The translations under genes and the position numbers were made by a program. A DNA stretch of 64,000 nt from G963668345 sp965206025 (lineage in GTDB: Bacteria; Acidobacteriota; Terriglobia; Bryobacterales; UBA6623): positions 2,294,001 to 2,358,000 of the forward strand of contig CBDBIU010000005.1 in NCBI GenBank assembly GCA_965206025.1. The letters are read 5' to 3'. Positions 33,099 through 43,020 of the stretch are shown one piece after another; position 1 is the first letter of the stretch, and every line of letters starts with the position of its first letter. Under the pieces are notes generated by a model. That model made no database searches, was not told where the DNA came from, and worked only from the letters and a program-made list of their open reading frames with translations.

Positions 33099-35414
33099 AT
33101 GAAGCGACAAGTGCGAGGGGCGCCGCGGCGCAGCAATCTTGGAAACCTCTCGCAACTCCAACATAACCTCGGCCACGTCGTAGCCCTCGCCGGAATACTG
33201 CTGTTCCCGATGCTGCCGCTTTTCGCGCAACCGTCCGAGCCCGGAGACCTTCGCGACTTACGAGCCCAAAGGATCGAGCAGCCGCTCGAGCTCGATGGAC
33301 TGGTCAACGAGCCGCTCTGGCGCGAACTTGACGTTGCAACCGATTTCGTCCAGCAAAACCCCGATGAAGGTGAACTCTCGGCTGAGAAAACCGAAGTCCG
33401 CATCGGCTTCGACGACCGCAACCTCTACATCGCCATTATCTGTTTTGACTCCCAACCCGAGAACATCGTGGTCACCCAAAACCGCCGCGACGCCTCTCTC
33501 CGCGACACCGACTCGGTGCAGATTTTGCTCGACACGTTCAACGACGGCCAGAACGCGTTTATCTTCGGGACAAGTCCCACCGGTATCGAGTTCGATGCGC
33601 AGGTTTCCAAGGCCGGACAGACTCGGGGAGCAGCCGGCGGGCCCGCCCGGGCCGGGGGGCAAGGAGGCGCGCAACGGGGAGGCTCCTCCGCCCTCAATCT
33701 CAACTGGGACGGCGTCTGGCAGGTTCGCTCACAAATCACTCAGCGCGGCTGGGAAAGCGAAATCATCATCCCCTTCCGCACCCTGCGCTACAAACCCGGC
33801 GACGGGGTCTGGGGCCTGAACATCATGCGCAACCTGCGCAGAAGGAACGAACTCTCCTTCTGGTCGCCCATCTCCCGCGCGTTCCGCTTCACGCAGATCA
33901 GCATGGCCGGCTCGCTTTCCGGGCTGGAAACGCGCACGCACCGCAATCTGAAGCTTCTTCCCTACGTGCTGGGAGGTTTTTCGCAGGACTATCGCCGCAC
34001 CGAAAACCAGTCCAGGTTCGAGCGTGACGCGGGCCTCGATCTAAAATATAGCCTCACGCCCGGCCTCACACTCGACGCCACGTTCAACACCGACTTCGCC
34101 CAGATTGAGGTGGACGATGAACAGGTCAACCTGACTCGCTTCGACTTGTTCTTCCCGGAGAAGCGCCCTTTCTTTCTCGAAAACTCCGGTTTCTTCGAGT
34201 TCGGCAGTCCCGGGGAAGTGGAGATTTTCTTTTCCCGACGAATCGGTCTCGACGAAGACCGCCATCCCGTGCCCATCGACGCCGGAGCGCGCGTCAGCGG
34301 CAAAATCGGGCCCTACCAACTCGGCCTGCTCAACATGCAGACCCGCTCGGTCGACGGCGCCGCCCCCGCGAACAACTATAGCGTCGCTCGCCTTAGCCGG
34401 GAATTGCCCAATCGTTCTTCAATCGGGGTGATCGGCGTGAGCCGGGAGGCGACCACTGATTTCCCAGACGCGCCGCGCTTCAATCGAACTTACGGGGCCG
34501 ATGCCAACATCGGTTTCGGCAAGTTCGCGAACTGGTTCAACTACGTCGCCGAAAGCGAGACCCCAGGCCTCGAAGACAGCAACCACACCTATTCCAGTCG
34601 CTTTGAGTATGACGACTCAGGCAACGAATTCAGGCTCGGCTACCTCGAGGTCGGCCACAACTTCAACCCCGAGGTCGGCTTCGTACGCCGCGTCGGTTAC
34701 CGTAAAGCAGATTACTTTTACCGCTATACGCATTACCCCAACACCGGCCGCATCCGCAGCGTCGAGCCGCACTTTTCCGGCCAGAACTGGTACACCTTGG
34801 GAACGAACGCCAAAGAGTCGGGTTTTGAGCACTACCATCTCGAGTCCCGATGGCAAGATGGCGGGCGCCTCGGGCTGGCCTGGAACCGTAACTTTGAACG
34901 CCTGGACGAGCCGTTTGAAATCCACCCCGACATCTCGGTCCCCGCGGGCCGCTACCAGTTCAGCGAACTGATCGCCAATTTCGGGACCGATCCGAGCGCT
35001 CCCCTCTTCCTCGGTGGCACTGCGGCTTCAGGAGGCTTCTACGACGGAACCATCCGCACACTCAATTTTCGCGGCGGGTATCGACGCGGCAAGAAGCTGA
35101 CCTGGACGGGAAGCTGGGTCCGCAATTTCATCGACTTGCCGGTCGGCGACTTCAATACCGACCTCGTCGGGCTGCGCTTCAACTGGTCATTCACGCCGAA
35201 GAGCTTCTTTCAAACCTTCAGCCAATACAACAGCGTTACCGATGAGATTGGCCACAACATCCGGCTGGGGTTGCTCTCGACATCCAGCACGGGACTTTTT
35301 GTCGTCTTTAACACGGGCACAAGCACGCGCGACTTCTTAGATCCCCACGATGTCGAGCGGCGCACGATCTCCCGCGCCCTGTTCATCAAATTCACCCGCC
35401 TGCTGGACTATTAG
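33099..35414 (+). CDS. DUF5916/CBM9-like outer-membrane-type protein
   Basis: A 771-residue exported protein. After a signal anchor (VVALAGILLFPMLPLFAQ) comes a CBM9-like beta domain: IEQPLELDGLVNEPLWRELD, VRIGFDDRNLYIAIICFD and DTDSVQILLDTFNDGQNAFIF, the standard start of DUF5916 proteins. The rest, rich in alternating aromatic strands such as LSFWSPISRAFRF and FNTDFAQIEVDDEQVNLTRF with LFFPEKRPFFLENSGFFEFG, looks like a beta-barrel. A Gly/Ala/Arg-rich linker lies near residues 170-190. Common in Acidobacteria and Bacteroidetes; the biochemical function is unknown, possibly carbohydrate or peptide handling at the outer membrane. Monocistronic. Confidence 0.87.
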   Translation: MKRQVRGAPRRSNLGNLSQLQHNLGHVVALAGILLFPMLPLFAQPSEPGDLRDLRAQRIEQPLELDGLVNEPLWRELDVATDFVQQNPDEGELSAEKTEVRIGFDDRNLYIAIICFDSQPENIVVTQNRRDASLRDTDSVQILLDTFNDGQNAFIFGTSPTGIEFDAQVSKAGQTRGAAGGPARAGGQGGAQRGGSSALNLNWDGVWQVRSQITQRGWESEIIIPFRTLRYKPGDGVWGLNIMRNLRRRNELSFWSPISRAFRFTQISMAGSLSGLETRTHRNLKLLPYVLGGFSQDYRRTENQSRFERDAGLDLKYSLTPGLTLDATFNTDFAQIEVDDEQVNLTRFDLFFPEKRPFFLENSGFFEFGSPGEVEIFFSRRIGLDEDRHPVPIDAGARVSGKIGPYQLGLLNMQTRSVDGAAPANNYSVARLSRELPNRSSIGVIGVSREATTDFPDAPRFNRTYGADANIGFGKFANWFNYVAESETPGLEDSNHTYSSRFEYDDSGNEFRLGYLEVGHNFNPEVGFVRRVGYRKADYFYRYTHYPNTGRIRSVEPHFSGQNWYTLGTNAKESGFEHYHLESRWQDGGRLGLAWNRNFERLDEPFEIHPDISVPAGRYQFSELIANFGTDPSAPLFLGGTAASGGFYDGTIRTLNFRGGYRRGKKLTWTGSWVRNFIDLPVGDFNTDLVGLRFNWSFTPKSFFQTFSQYNSVTDEIGHNIRLGLLSTSSTGLFVVFNTGTSTRDFLDPHDVERRTISRALFIKFTRLLDY

Positions 35415-35469
35415 CCGGCATTGCTCACCCGCTGACGGCGGTCGAAACACGCCCTACGCCCGGACCTCA

Positions 35470-35979
35470 TCACACGAATAACCGCAAGAACAGAAAGATG
35501 GCGCCATTGGCCACCCAGCCAATGAGGCACACGCCGATAGCGCGCCCTGTACTCGTGTAGTCGAGCGCCTGCTTTACCGCAACAACGAAGGCGGCGAGCA
35601 TCCACAGGTTGGCGATACCGAGCGCCAGCCAACCCAGCAGCGGAATGATCCCCAAAACGCGCACGATGCCTGGAGCCGCCGCAAACCCCGTTGTCCTTAG
35701 TAGCTGACCCCAGTCTGCCCGCGTTCGCGCTTCGGGAAGCAGCCGCGTGCCGATCAGGTAGGTCAACCCCGCCCAGACTAACCAGCCCAGCAGCGCGCCG
35801 ACTACAGCCGCCAGAATCCCGGGACCACCACGCCCGATGTCGCCAATTCCGGCAGCCAAACTGGAGAGGATCACGACTCCCATCGCTTGGCCTATGGCCG
35901 TGGAATCCACCTCGACCTCTTCGTACGTGTGCACATTCAGCGTTGCGGCGCCTACCAATCGTTCCGTGAAAAATGCCAT
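35470..35979 (-). CDS. Yip1-family membrane protein
   Basis: A 169-residue integral membrane protein with about five hydrophobic segments. The N-terminus MAFFTERLVGAATLNVHTYEEVEVD, LAAVVGALLGWLVWAGLTYL, and the C-terminal VVAVKQALDYTSTGRAIGVCLIGWV match the YIP1/YIF1 pattern of bacterial proteins. The start at 35979 is the first ATG of the frame. Bacterial members have no agreed function. It converges with the DUF5916 gene, with about 55 bases between stops. Confidence 0.8.
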   Translation of the reverse strand: MAFFTERLVGAATLNVHTYEEVEVDSTAIGQAMGVVILSSLAAGIGDIGRGGPGILAAVVGALLGWLVWAGLTYLIGTRLLPEARTRADWGQLLRTTGFAAAPGIVRVLGIIPLLGWLALGIANLWMLAAFVVAVKQALDYTSTGRAIGVCLIGWVANGAIFLFLRLFV

Positions 35980-36195
35980 AGCGTTACACTCCCTCCGGTG
36001 AAGCCTCTGTCCGATTGTAAAGTAGTTGAGTCCCGGGGGGACAGTCGACCGAACGCCGAATCGCCTGTCGAGCCGGGGCCGTTGCCCAACGAGTGTCCGC
36101 TCTCCGAGGACAAAACATCCCAGGGGCGCCTGCGCCCTGCTTGTTAGAGACGGGATTGCGGGGGGGCGTATAATTTAGTGGAGAAGACGATTCGG

Positions 36196-39100
36196 ATGCT
36201 CCTCTGCTTCCATCGCCGGATTCCCGGTTATGCGTTCGCTCTCGTGACCGCTGTGTCGTTTTGCGGATTGGCGGCGGCGGGCGCCAAGGATTCCGGGGCG
36301 AGGGTCGTGGGGTTCAATCGCGACATCCGGCCCATCCTCTCAGATAAATGCTTCGTCTGCCACGGCCCCGATAAGTCGACCCGGCTGAGCCCGCTGCGCC
36401 TCGACACGAAAGAGGGAGCCTTAGCCGATCTGGGAGGCCGCTTTGCCATCGTGCCGGGGAAGCCGGAGAGGAGCGAAGTCATCCGCCGCGTCAGCTCCGA
36501 CAACGCGGCCCTGCGCATGCCGCCGTCCTATTCCGGCAAGGACAAACTCACCGAGCGGGAAATCGACGCCATCCGGGGCTGGATCGAGCAGGGCGCGAAG
36601 TGGGAAAACCACTGGTCATTCATCGCCCCGAAGCGTCCCGCGATCGCGGCGGTAGAAAACCGCGATTGGCCACGCAACCCGATCGATCACTTTGTGCTTG
36701 CGCGTCTGGAACGAGAAGGATGGGCTCCATCCACCGAAGCCGATCGCGCGACGCTGATCCGGCGCGTGACGCTCGATTTAACGGGACTCCCACCCACGCC
36801 GGCCGAGGTCGACGCTTTCCTGGACGACGACTCGCCGAACGCCTACGAGGCACTCGTCGATCGATTGCTGCGGTCGCCCCGATACGGTGAGCGAATGGCC
36901 GTTCGGTGGCTCGATGCCGCCAGATACGCCGACACGAGCGGCTATCAAAGCGATTCCGAGCGGTACATGTGGCGCTGGCGCGATTGGGTCATCCATGCCT
37001 TTAACGCCAATATGCCTTTCGATCAGTTCACTGTGGAACAGATCGCGGGCGACATGCTGCCCCATGCCACGCTAGACCAGATCATCGCCACCGGTTTCAA
37101 CCGCAACCATCGCCAAAACGGGGAAGGCGGGATCATTCCCGAGGAGTACTTGGTCGAAAACGTGGTCGATCGCGTGGAAACGACCTCGACCGTATGGCTG
37201 GGATTGACGATGGGCTGCGCCCGCTGCCACGACCACAAGTACGATCCCATCAAGCAAAAGGAGTTCTACGAAGTCTTTGCCCATTTCAACAACATTCCCG
37301 AGCGCGGCAAAGCTTTTAAATACGGCAACTCGCCGCCGTTCGTGAAAGCTCCCACGGCGCCCCAAGAAACCCGATTGGCCGAACTTGACGACAAACTTGC
37401 AGCCGCGGAACAAAAGTTCGCCGAACTCGAGTCCGAGTTGGTTGCGGCGCAAGAAGTGTGGGAGGCGTCTTTGCTGGGTTCCGCACGAGTCGATTGGCTG
37501 CTCCGCGACCGGCTTGTGGTTCATCACCCGCTCGACGGCGACATCGCCGGCCTCCGGGTTGGAAAGCGTGTCAGACCCAAGCTGGAAGACGGCCAACCCC
37601 ATTTTGTCCCAGGACGGTTAGGCGAGGCGGCCGCTTTCGACGGCAAGCGTTTCATCAATGCGGGCGACGTGGCGAACTTCGACTATACCGACAAGTTCAC
37701 GCTGGCCGCTTGGATCTATCCCCAAGCACCCGACGGCGTCATTGTCTCGCGGGCGACCGAAGGGGAGGAGGGCGAGACCGGATACGGGCTCTACCTAAAC
37801 GGCGGCAGAGTCCAGATCAACCTCTCCCAGCGCTGGATCGATGACGGTATACGCGCGGAAACCCGGGACGCCCTGCCGCTTAACGAATGGCATCACGTGT
37901 TGGTAACCTACGACGGCACCCGAGTTCCCAGCGCGTTCCGGGTCTACGTCAACGGCCGGCCCCAAAAGCTGAATCACCTGCTCGATGGCATCAACAATCC
38001 CATTCAACAGGATCAACCCCTGCGCATCGGCGCCAGCGGCTTTCCGAGGCCGCGTTTCCAAGGGCACATCGACGACGTCCGCGCCTACGACGTGGCGCTG
38101 ACCCCGCGCCAAGCGGCGGTCGTCTCGACCGCGGAATCCGTTAGCGCGATTGCCCGACTTACTCCCGAGAAAAGAACCCCGCCGCAGTCCGATAAGATGC
38201 GGCTTTGCTTTCTCGACCAATACGCTCCCGACCGCATCCGGGAGACCTGGCGCGGACTCGCCGAGCTGCGGCGTGAACGCGAGCGATTCTGGGACGGTCT
38301 GCCGACCGTCATGGTGATGCGGGAGCTCGAACCGCGGCGTGAAACCTTTCAGCTCATTCGCGGCGCCTACGACAGCCCTGGGGAAAAAGTCACCCCGGAT
38401 GTACCAGCCGTTTTCCCTCCTCTCCCGGAAACCCAAGAGAAGAACCGCCTGGCATTCGCCCGCTGGCTCGTCGATCCCGCGAACCCTCTGCCCGCCCGCG
38501 TAACCGTCAACCGCTTCTGGCAAATGTACTTCGGCATCGGCTTGGTGAAAACGGCCGAAAACTTCGGTTCCCAGGGAGAATGGCCGACCCATCCCGAGCT
38601 TCTCGATTGGCTCGCTACCGAGTTCATCCGTTCCGGCTGGGACGTCAAAGCCATGCAGAAGACGATCGTGACGAGCGCGACGTACCGGCAATCGTCCGGC
38701 CTGACGCCGCTGCTCATCGAGCGGGACCCCGATAACCGCCTACTGGCTCGCGGGCCCCGTTTTCGTTTGCCGGCACACGCGATTCGCGATCAAGCGCTAG
38801 CGATAGCCGGCCTGCTCGTTGAGCGGGTTGGGGGCCCGTCCGTGAAACCTTACCAGCCCCCCGGTCTGTGGAAGGAGCTCACCGGCCAAAACTATCGCCG
38901 TGATGAGGGAGACAGCCTTTACCGCCGCAGCCTGTACACCTTTTGGAAGCGGACATCCGCGCCGCCGGCGATGGTGACATTTGATTCGGCGCTTCGCGAC
39001 ACCTGTAACGTCCGCCAGACACGAACCAACACGCCGCTGCAGGCCCTGAACCTGATGAACGACGTCACCTACGTCGAAGCCTCGCGCTTGCTGGCGGAAA

Positions 39101-39378
39101 GAATGCTCGCCGAGGGAGGCGCGAGCCCGGAGGAGCGTGTCGCGTTCGGCTACCGGTTGGCGACGGCCCGAGAACCCAGCCCCGCAGAGACGAAGGTTCT
39201 AGTCGAGGGCTTCCGCCACCACTTGGACCGTTACCGGACCGATCGGACGGCGGCGTTGAAACTGGTCAGCGAGGGAGAACATCCTCGTAATCAGGCCCTC
39301 GAAGTCGCCGAACTGGCCTCCTATACGACCGTGGCGAGCCTCATTTTGAATCTCGACGAAACCATTTCCAAGCAGTAA
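36196..39378 (+). CDS. PSCyt1-DUF1549-LamG-DUF1553 protein
   Basis: A large exported protein (about 1060 residues) of the planctomycete/acidobacterial type. A signal peptide is followed by PSCyt1 with one c-type haem site (KCFVCHGPD near residue 58), PSCyt2/DUF1549 (HWSFIAPKRPAIAAVENRDW onward, with PNAYEALVDRLLRSPRYGER), a second CARCHDHK motif, a laminin-G/concanavalin-type insertion (about 470-640; FTLAAWIYPQ, NEWHHVLVTYDG), and C-terminal PSD1/DUF1553 (NRFWQMYFGIGLVKTAENFG, RTNTPLQALNLMND). The ATG at 36196 follows GGAG; a GTG at 36178 is an alternative. The usual downstream DUF1501 gene is missing. Such proteins often accompany sulfatases in polysaccharide degradation. Confidence 0.9.
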   Translation: MLLCFHRRIPGYAFALVTAVSFCGLAAAGAKDSGARVVGFNRDIRPILSDKCFVCHGPDKSTRLSPLRLDTKEGALADLGGRFAIVPGKPERSEVIRRVSSDNAALRMPPSYSGKDKLTEREIDAIRGWIEQGAKWENHWSFIAPKRPAIAAVENRDWPRNPIDHFVLARLEREGWAPSTEADRATLIRRVTLDLTGLPPTPAEVDAFLDDDSPNAYEALVDRLLRSPRYGERMAVRWLDAARYADTSGYQSDSERYMWRWRDWVIHAFNANMPFDQFTVEQIAGDMLPHATLDQIIATGFNRNHRQNGEGGIIPEEYLVENVVDRVETTSTVWLGLTMGCARCHDHKYDPIKQKEFYEVFAHFNNIPERGKAFKYGNSPPFVKAPTAPQETRLAELDDKLAAAEQKFAELESELVAAQEVWEASLLGSARVDWLLRDRLVVHHPLDGDIAGLRVGKRVRPKLEDGQPHFVPGRLGEAAAFDGKRFINAGDVANFDYTDKFTLAAWIYPQAPDGVIVSRATEGEEGETGYGLYLNGGRVQINLSQRWIDDGIRAETRDALPLNEWHHVLVTYDGTRVPSAFRVYVNGRPQKLNHLLDGINNPIQQDQPLRIGASGFPRPRFQGHIDDVRAYDVALTPRQAAVVSTAESVSAIARLTPEKRTPPQSDKMRLCFLDQYAPDRIRETWRGLAELRRERERFWDGLPTVMVMRELEPRRETFQLIRGAYDSPGEKVTPDVPAVFPPLPETQEKNRLAFARWLVDPANPLPARVTVNRFWQMYFGIGLVKTAENFGSQGEWPTHPELLDWLATEFIRSGWDVKAMQKTIVTSATYRQSSGLTPLLIERDPDNRLLARGPRFRLPAHAIRDQALAIAGLLVERVGGPSVKPYQPPGLWKELTGQNYRRDEGDSLYRRSLYTFWKRTSAPPAMVTFDSALRDTCNVRQTRTNTPLQALNLMNDVTYVEASRLLAERMLAEGGASPEERVAFGYRLATAREPSPAETKVLVEGFRHHLDRYRTDRTAALKLVSEGEHPRNQALEVAELASYTTVASLILNLDETISKQ

Positions 39379-39774
39379 CCCGCGTTCGATTTATTGCTGT
39401 TGCATCCTTGCCGGCCCGCTTACTCACGAGTCTTCCCATTTGTAGTTGTAGCCGCGGCCGCTCGGGAGCGGCCGACCCGCGGGCCGACGAAATCGCTGAC
39501 TGCCCCATCCCGAAGGCGAGGATTTTCACCACCGCCGTTGGCCCAGCCCAGCTCTTTCGGTTCCCACGGCAGAGCCGAAAGCCCCTCTGTGAACGCCCGA
39601 TCCTTCGTCCCGAACAGTTTCGACCCCTCGAACACCGGGGGTAAGACCGTTGCGGAGCACCATCCGCGGAAGATAGAATTCAAGGACGTATCAAGCCCGC
39701 GCTGCGTGAACTGGCGGGGAAACGTCTCACCCTCCGGGCCCGACGCCGGTTAACCAGCCAGATCGAGAGATCCC
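39379..39774. other. Intergenic region before the dehydrogenase operon
   Basis: Nearly 400 bases without a supportable gene. A minus-strand frame at 39420-39683 reads smoothly (VFEGSKLFGTKDRAF) but matches no family I recognise and could be a gene remnant. The promoter of the acoABC-type operon is expected at the right end; no clear boxes were seen. Confidence 0.35.
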
Positions 39775-40743
39775 ATGGAAATCACAAAAGAGCAATTACT
39801 CAAGGCCTATCGCGAGATGAAAACCATCCGGGAATTCGAGGAGCGGATTCACGTTGAGTTCGCGACGGGAGACATTCCCGGGTTCGTGCATCTCTATGCC
39901 GGCGAGGAGGCGGTTGCCGTCGGCGTTTGCATGCACCTCGACGATAACGACAAGATCGCCAGCACGCATCGGGGTCACGGCCACTGCATCGCGAAGGGAT
40001 GTGACGTCCACGGGATGATGGCTGAGATCTACGGCAAGAAAGATGGCTTGTGCGCGGGCAAGGGCGGATCGATGCATATCGCCAACCTCGAAGTGGGCAT
40101 GATGGGAGCCAACGGTATCGTCGGGGGCGGCCCTCCCCTGGCCTGTGGCGCGGCGTTGGCGGCCAAGAAACTCGGCACCAAGGGCGTCGCCGTGGTTTTC
40201 GTGGGGGACGGGGGATCGAATCAGGGCACCACGCTCGAAAGCCTCAACCTGGCTTCGGTCTGGCAACTGCCCTGTGTTTTCGTCGTCGAGAACAATGGCT
40301 ACGCCGAGGCTACGTCGAGCAAGTACTCGGTCGCCGGCGCCGACGTGGCCGAAAGGGCGAAAGGGTTCGACATGCCGGGAGTGACGGTTGACGGACACGA
40401 CTTCTGCGCCGTCTACGACGCCGCGGAAGAGGCGATCGGCCGCGCCCGCGAGGGAGGCGGTCCGACCTTGATCGAATGCAAGGTCAATCGCTACTTTGGC
40501 CACTTCGAAGGCGACGCCCAAACCTACCGCGGTCCCGATGAAGTCAAGAATCTCCGCGAGAACCGGGACTGCATTGACAACTTGGCCCTCTCCCTCACCT
40601 CCTCCTCATTGGTGACTTCCGAGGAACTGGCGAAGATCGACGAAGAGGTGAAGGCTCTGATTGACGATGCCGTCACGAAAGCGAAGGCCGCGGCCGAGCC
40701 GGACGCTGAGGATCTGGAGACGGACGTGTATTCGGAGTACTGA
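39775..40743 (+). CDS. acoA: Acetoin/pyruvate dehydrogenase E1 alpha subunit
   Basis: Thiamine-diphosphate-dependent subunit of a 2-oxoacid/acetoin dehydrogenase complex, 322 residues. The TPP motif runs GDGGSNQGTTLESLNLASVW to VVENNGYAEAT, and the start has FEERIHVEFATGDIPGFVHLYAGEEAVAVG with HRGHGHCIAKG. It is short and lacks the E1-alpha phosphorylation insert of the large PDH type, matching AcoA. The three genes acoA-acoB-acoC follow in order, and the E2 has a fused hydrolase as in Pseudomonas AcoC, which favours acetoin cleavage to acetaldehyde and acetyl-CoA. Substrate remains inferred. Confidence 0.9.
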   Translation: MEITKEQLLKAYREMKTIREFEERIHVEFATGDIPGFVHLYAGEEAVAVGVCMHLDDNDKIASTHRGHGHCIAKGCDVHGMMAEIYGKKDGLCAGKGGSMHIANLEVGMMGANGIVGGGPPLACGAALAAKKLGTKGVAVVFVGDGGSNQGTTLESLNLASVWQLPCVFVVENNGYAEATSSKYSVAGADVAERAKGFDMPGVTVDGHDFCAVYDAAEEAIGRAREGGGPTLIECKVNRYFGHFEGDAQTYRGPDEVKNLRENRDCIDNLALSLTSSSLVTSEELAKIDEEVKALIDDAVTKAKAAAEPDAEDLETDVYSEY

Positions 40744-40887
40744 AGGCCAGTCGCGCCGGCTTAGGCGGGAAGCTGTTGGGCAGACCGCCCTCGAGCCGAG
40801 TTGAGGCCGTGCAGGGAAACTAGGGTCTGTCGCAGCAGTGTACCGACCGCGATCCGCGTTTTGAGTAACCACAGGAGGGAAGCATCG

Positions 40888-41901
40888 ATGGCTAGAAAAA
40901 TCACCTTTCAAGAGGCTATAAAAGAAGCTCTAGCCCAGGAGATGGAGCGCGACGAGTCGGTCATCGTGATGGGAGAAGACGTCGCCGGCGGCAGTGGCGC
41001 CGATGGCGAGATGGACGCCTGGGGCGGTCCGCTCGGAATTACCAAGGGGTTGTGGAGCAAGTTTGGTGATCGCGTTATGGACACGCCGATCAGTGAATCG
41101 GCGTTTGTCGGCGCGGCCATCGGCGCGGCCACGGCCGGGTTGCGGCCAGTCGCGGAGCTAATGTTCATCGATTTCATGGGCGTCTGTTTCGACCAGATTT
41201 TCAACCAGGCGGCGAAGTTCCGCTATATGTTCGGCGGCAGGGCGGTCACCCCGGTGGTCATCCGCACCATGTTCGGGGCCGGCCTTCGCGCCGCCGCGCA
41301 GCACTCGCAGTGTCTCTACCCCGTCTTTACCCATATTCCGGGGCTGAAATGCGTGGTTCCCTCGACGCCGTACGACGCCAAAGGCTTGCTGACGCAAGCG
41401 ATCCGCGACGATGACCCGGTCATCTTTTGCGAGCACAAGGCGCTGTATCAGATCGAAGGGGACGTGCCCGAAGAATCCTATACCTTGCCTTTCGGAGAAG
41501 CGAACTACGTGCGGGAAGGCGGAGACGTCACGGTCGTAGCGTTGGGACGAATGGTGCACATGGCCTCGGAAGCCGCGGAGGAGTTGGCCAACGACGGCAT
41601 CGAGTGCGAAATCATCGACCCGCGAACCACTTCGCCGCTCGATGAGGACACCCTTCTCGAAAGCGTGGAGAACACCGGCCGGCTCGTGATCGTTGACGAA
41701 GCGACGCCGAGGTGCAACATGGCGACCGACATTTCCGCGCTGGTCGCCCAAAAGGCGTTTGGCGATCTCAAGGCGCCGATCAAGATGGTAACCGCTCCTC
41801 ACACGCCGGTGCCGTTCAGCCCGGTTCTCGAAGACATCTACATCCCCGATTCGGGCAAGGTGGCGACGGCCGTTCGCGAGGCCATGGCGTACAAGGTATG
41901 A
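40888..41901 (+). CDS. acoB: Acetoin/pyruvate dehydrogenase E1 beta subunit
   Basis: A 337-residue transketolase-like partner of E1 alpha. The opening MARKITFQEAIKEALAQEME is followed by GEDVAGGSGADGEMDAWGG, FGDRVMDTPISESAFVGAAIG and LRPVAELMFIDF, then LAIGRMV-like VVALGRMVHMASEAAEEL in the C-terminal domain. The ATG at 40888 has AGGAGGGA eight bases upstream; the earlier frame start at 40801 encodes unrelated residues. The stop overlaps the E2 start (ATGA), so E1 beta and E2 are translationally coupled. Confidence 0.93.
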   Translation: MARKITFQEAIKEALAQEMERDESVIVMGEDVAGGSGADGEMDAWGGPLGITKGLWSKFGDRVMDTPISESAFVGAAIGAATAGLRPVAELMFIDFMGVCFDQIFNQAAKFRYMFGGRAVTPVVIRTMFGAGLRAAAQHSQCLYPVFTHIPGLKCVVPSTPYDAKGLLTQAIRDDDPVIFCEHKALYQIEGDVPEESYTLPFGEANYVREGGDVTVVALGRMVHMASEAAEELANDGIECEIIDPRTTSPLDEDTLLESVENTGRLVIVDEATPRCNMATDISALVAQKAFGDLKAPIKMVTAPHTPVPFSPVLEDIYIPDSGKVATAVREAMAYKV

Positions 41902-43013
41902 GCACGCCGCCGATCCATAAAGTGACCATGCCCAAGTGGGGGCTCTCGATGACGGAGGGCAAGGTCGTCGCTTGGCTCGTCGAGGAAGGGGCGGGGGTAA
42001 GCCCCGGCGTTGAAGTCGTGGAAATAGAAACGGAAAAAATCGCCGGCGGTTTGGAGGTCACCGAATCGGGCGTCTTGCGGAGGGTGGCGCAAGTGGGCGA
42101 GACGGTGCCCGTTCAAGGGCTGCTGGGGGTAATCGCCGACGCCTCGGTTCCCGCCGCGGAGATCGAGATTTTTGTTGCTGATTTTCAGGCAAGTTTCGTG
42201 CCCCCGGAGGCCGACGAGGAAACGGTCGGCCCGGTGCCCGAAACTGTCGACGTCGAGGGCAGGACGCTGCGTTACCTGCGGCGGGGCGAGGGTGGTGATC
42301 CGGCCGTTCTGATTCACGGTTTCGGCGGCGACCTCAACAACTGGCTGTTCAATCACGAGGCTTTGGCCGCGACTCGTACCGTCTACGCTCTCGACCTTCC
42401 CGGACACGGCGGTTCGTCCAAGCAAGTCGGGGAGGGAACCTTGGGCGAGTTCACAAAAACCCTGAGCGGATTCATGGACGCCGTCGGCGCGGAGAAGGCC
42501 CACTTGGCCGGCCACTCGATGGGCGGCGCCGTTGCGCTGGACTTTGCGCTGGCCCATCCGGGGCGGGCGCTCTCGCTCGCCCTGATCGCCTCCGCCGGAC
42601 TGGGCGCGGAGATCGACGACGACTATATCGAAGGCTTTGTCACCGCCGGCCGCCGCAGGGACATCAAGCCCCACCTCGAAAAGTTGTTCGCCGATTCGGG
42701 GCTCGTGGGGCGGCAGCTCATCGACGACATTCTCAAGTACAAGCGCCTCGACGGCGTGGACTCAGCCTTGCGGGCAATCGCCGATCAGTTCTTTCCTGGG
42801 GGCGAGCAGTCAGCGGTCTTGGGCGGGCGGCTGGGTGAGTTGTCGATACCCGTTCAAGTCATTTGGGGATCGGAAGACCGAATCCTACCTGCCTCCCACG
42901 CAAAGGGACTTCCCGCCAACACTAAAATCCAGATCATTCCGGGAAGCGGCCACATGGTGCAGATGGAGGCCGCCGCCGAAGTCAACCGGGCCATCGTTGA
43001 TTTCTGGGAGTAG
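41898..43013 (+). CDS. acoC: Dihydrolipoyl acyltransferase-like E2 with fused alpha/beta hydrolase
   Basis: A 371-residue two-part protein. Residues 1-80 are a biotinyl/lipoyl domain (KVTMPKWGLSMTEGKVVAWL; lipoyl lysine in EIETEKIAGG). After a linker, residues 120-370 are an alpha/beta hydrolase: LIHGFGGDLNNWLFN, LDLPGHGGSSK, nucleophile Ser in AGHSMGGAVAL, Asp in GSEDRILP, and His in GSGHMVQME. This is the AcoC architecture, not the classical E2 with catalytic chloramphenicol-acetyltransferase-like domain. No E3 (lpd) gene follows, so dihydrolipoamide dehydrogenase must be supplied from elsewhere. The start overlaps acoB by four bases. Confidence 0.92.
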   Translation: MSTPPIHKVTMPKWGLSMTEGKVVAWLVEEGAGVSPGVEVVEIETEKIAGGLEVTESGVLRRVAQVGETVPVQGLLGVIADASVPAAEIEIFVADFQASFVPPEADEETVGPVPETVDVEGRTLRYLRRGEGGDPAVLIHGFGGDLNNWLFNHEALAATRTVYALDLPGHGGSSKQVGEGTLGEFTKTLSGFMDAVGAEKAHLAGHSMGGAVALDFALAHPGRALSLALIASAGLGAEIDDDYIEGFVTAGRRRDIKPHLEKLFADSGLVGRQLIDDILKYKRLDGVDSALRAIADQFFPGGEQSAVLGGRLGELSIPVQVIWGSEDRILPASHAKGLPANTKIQIIPGSGHMVQMEAAAEVNRAIVDFWE

Positions 43014-43020
43014 TTCGGGC

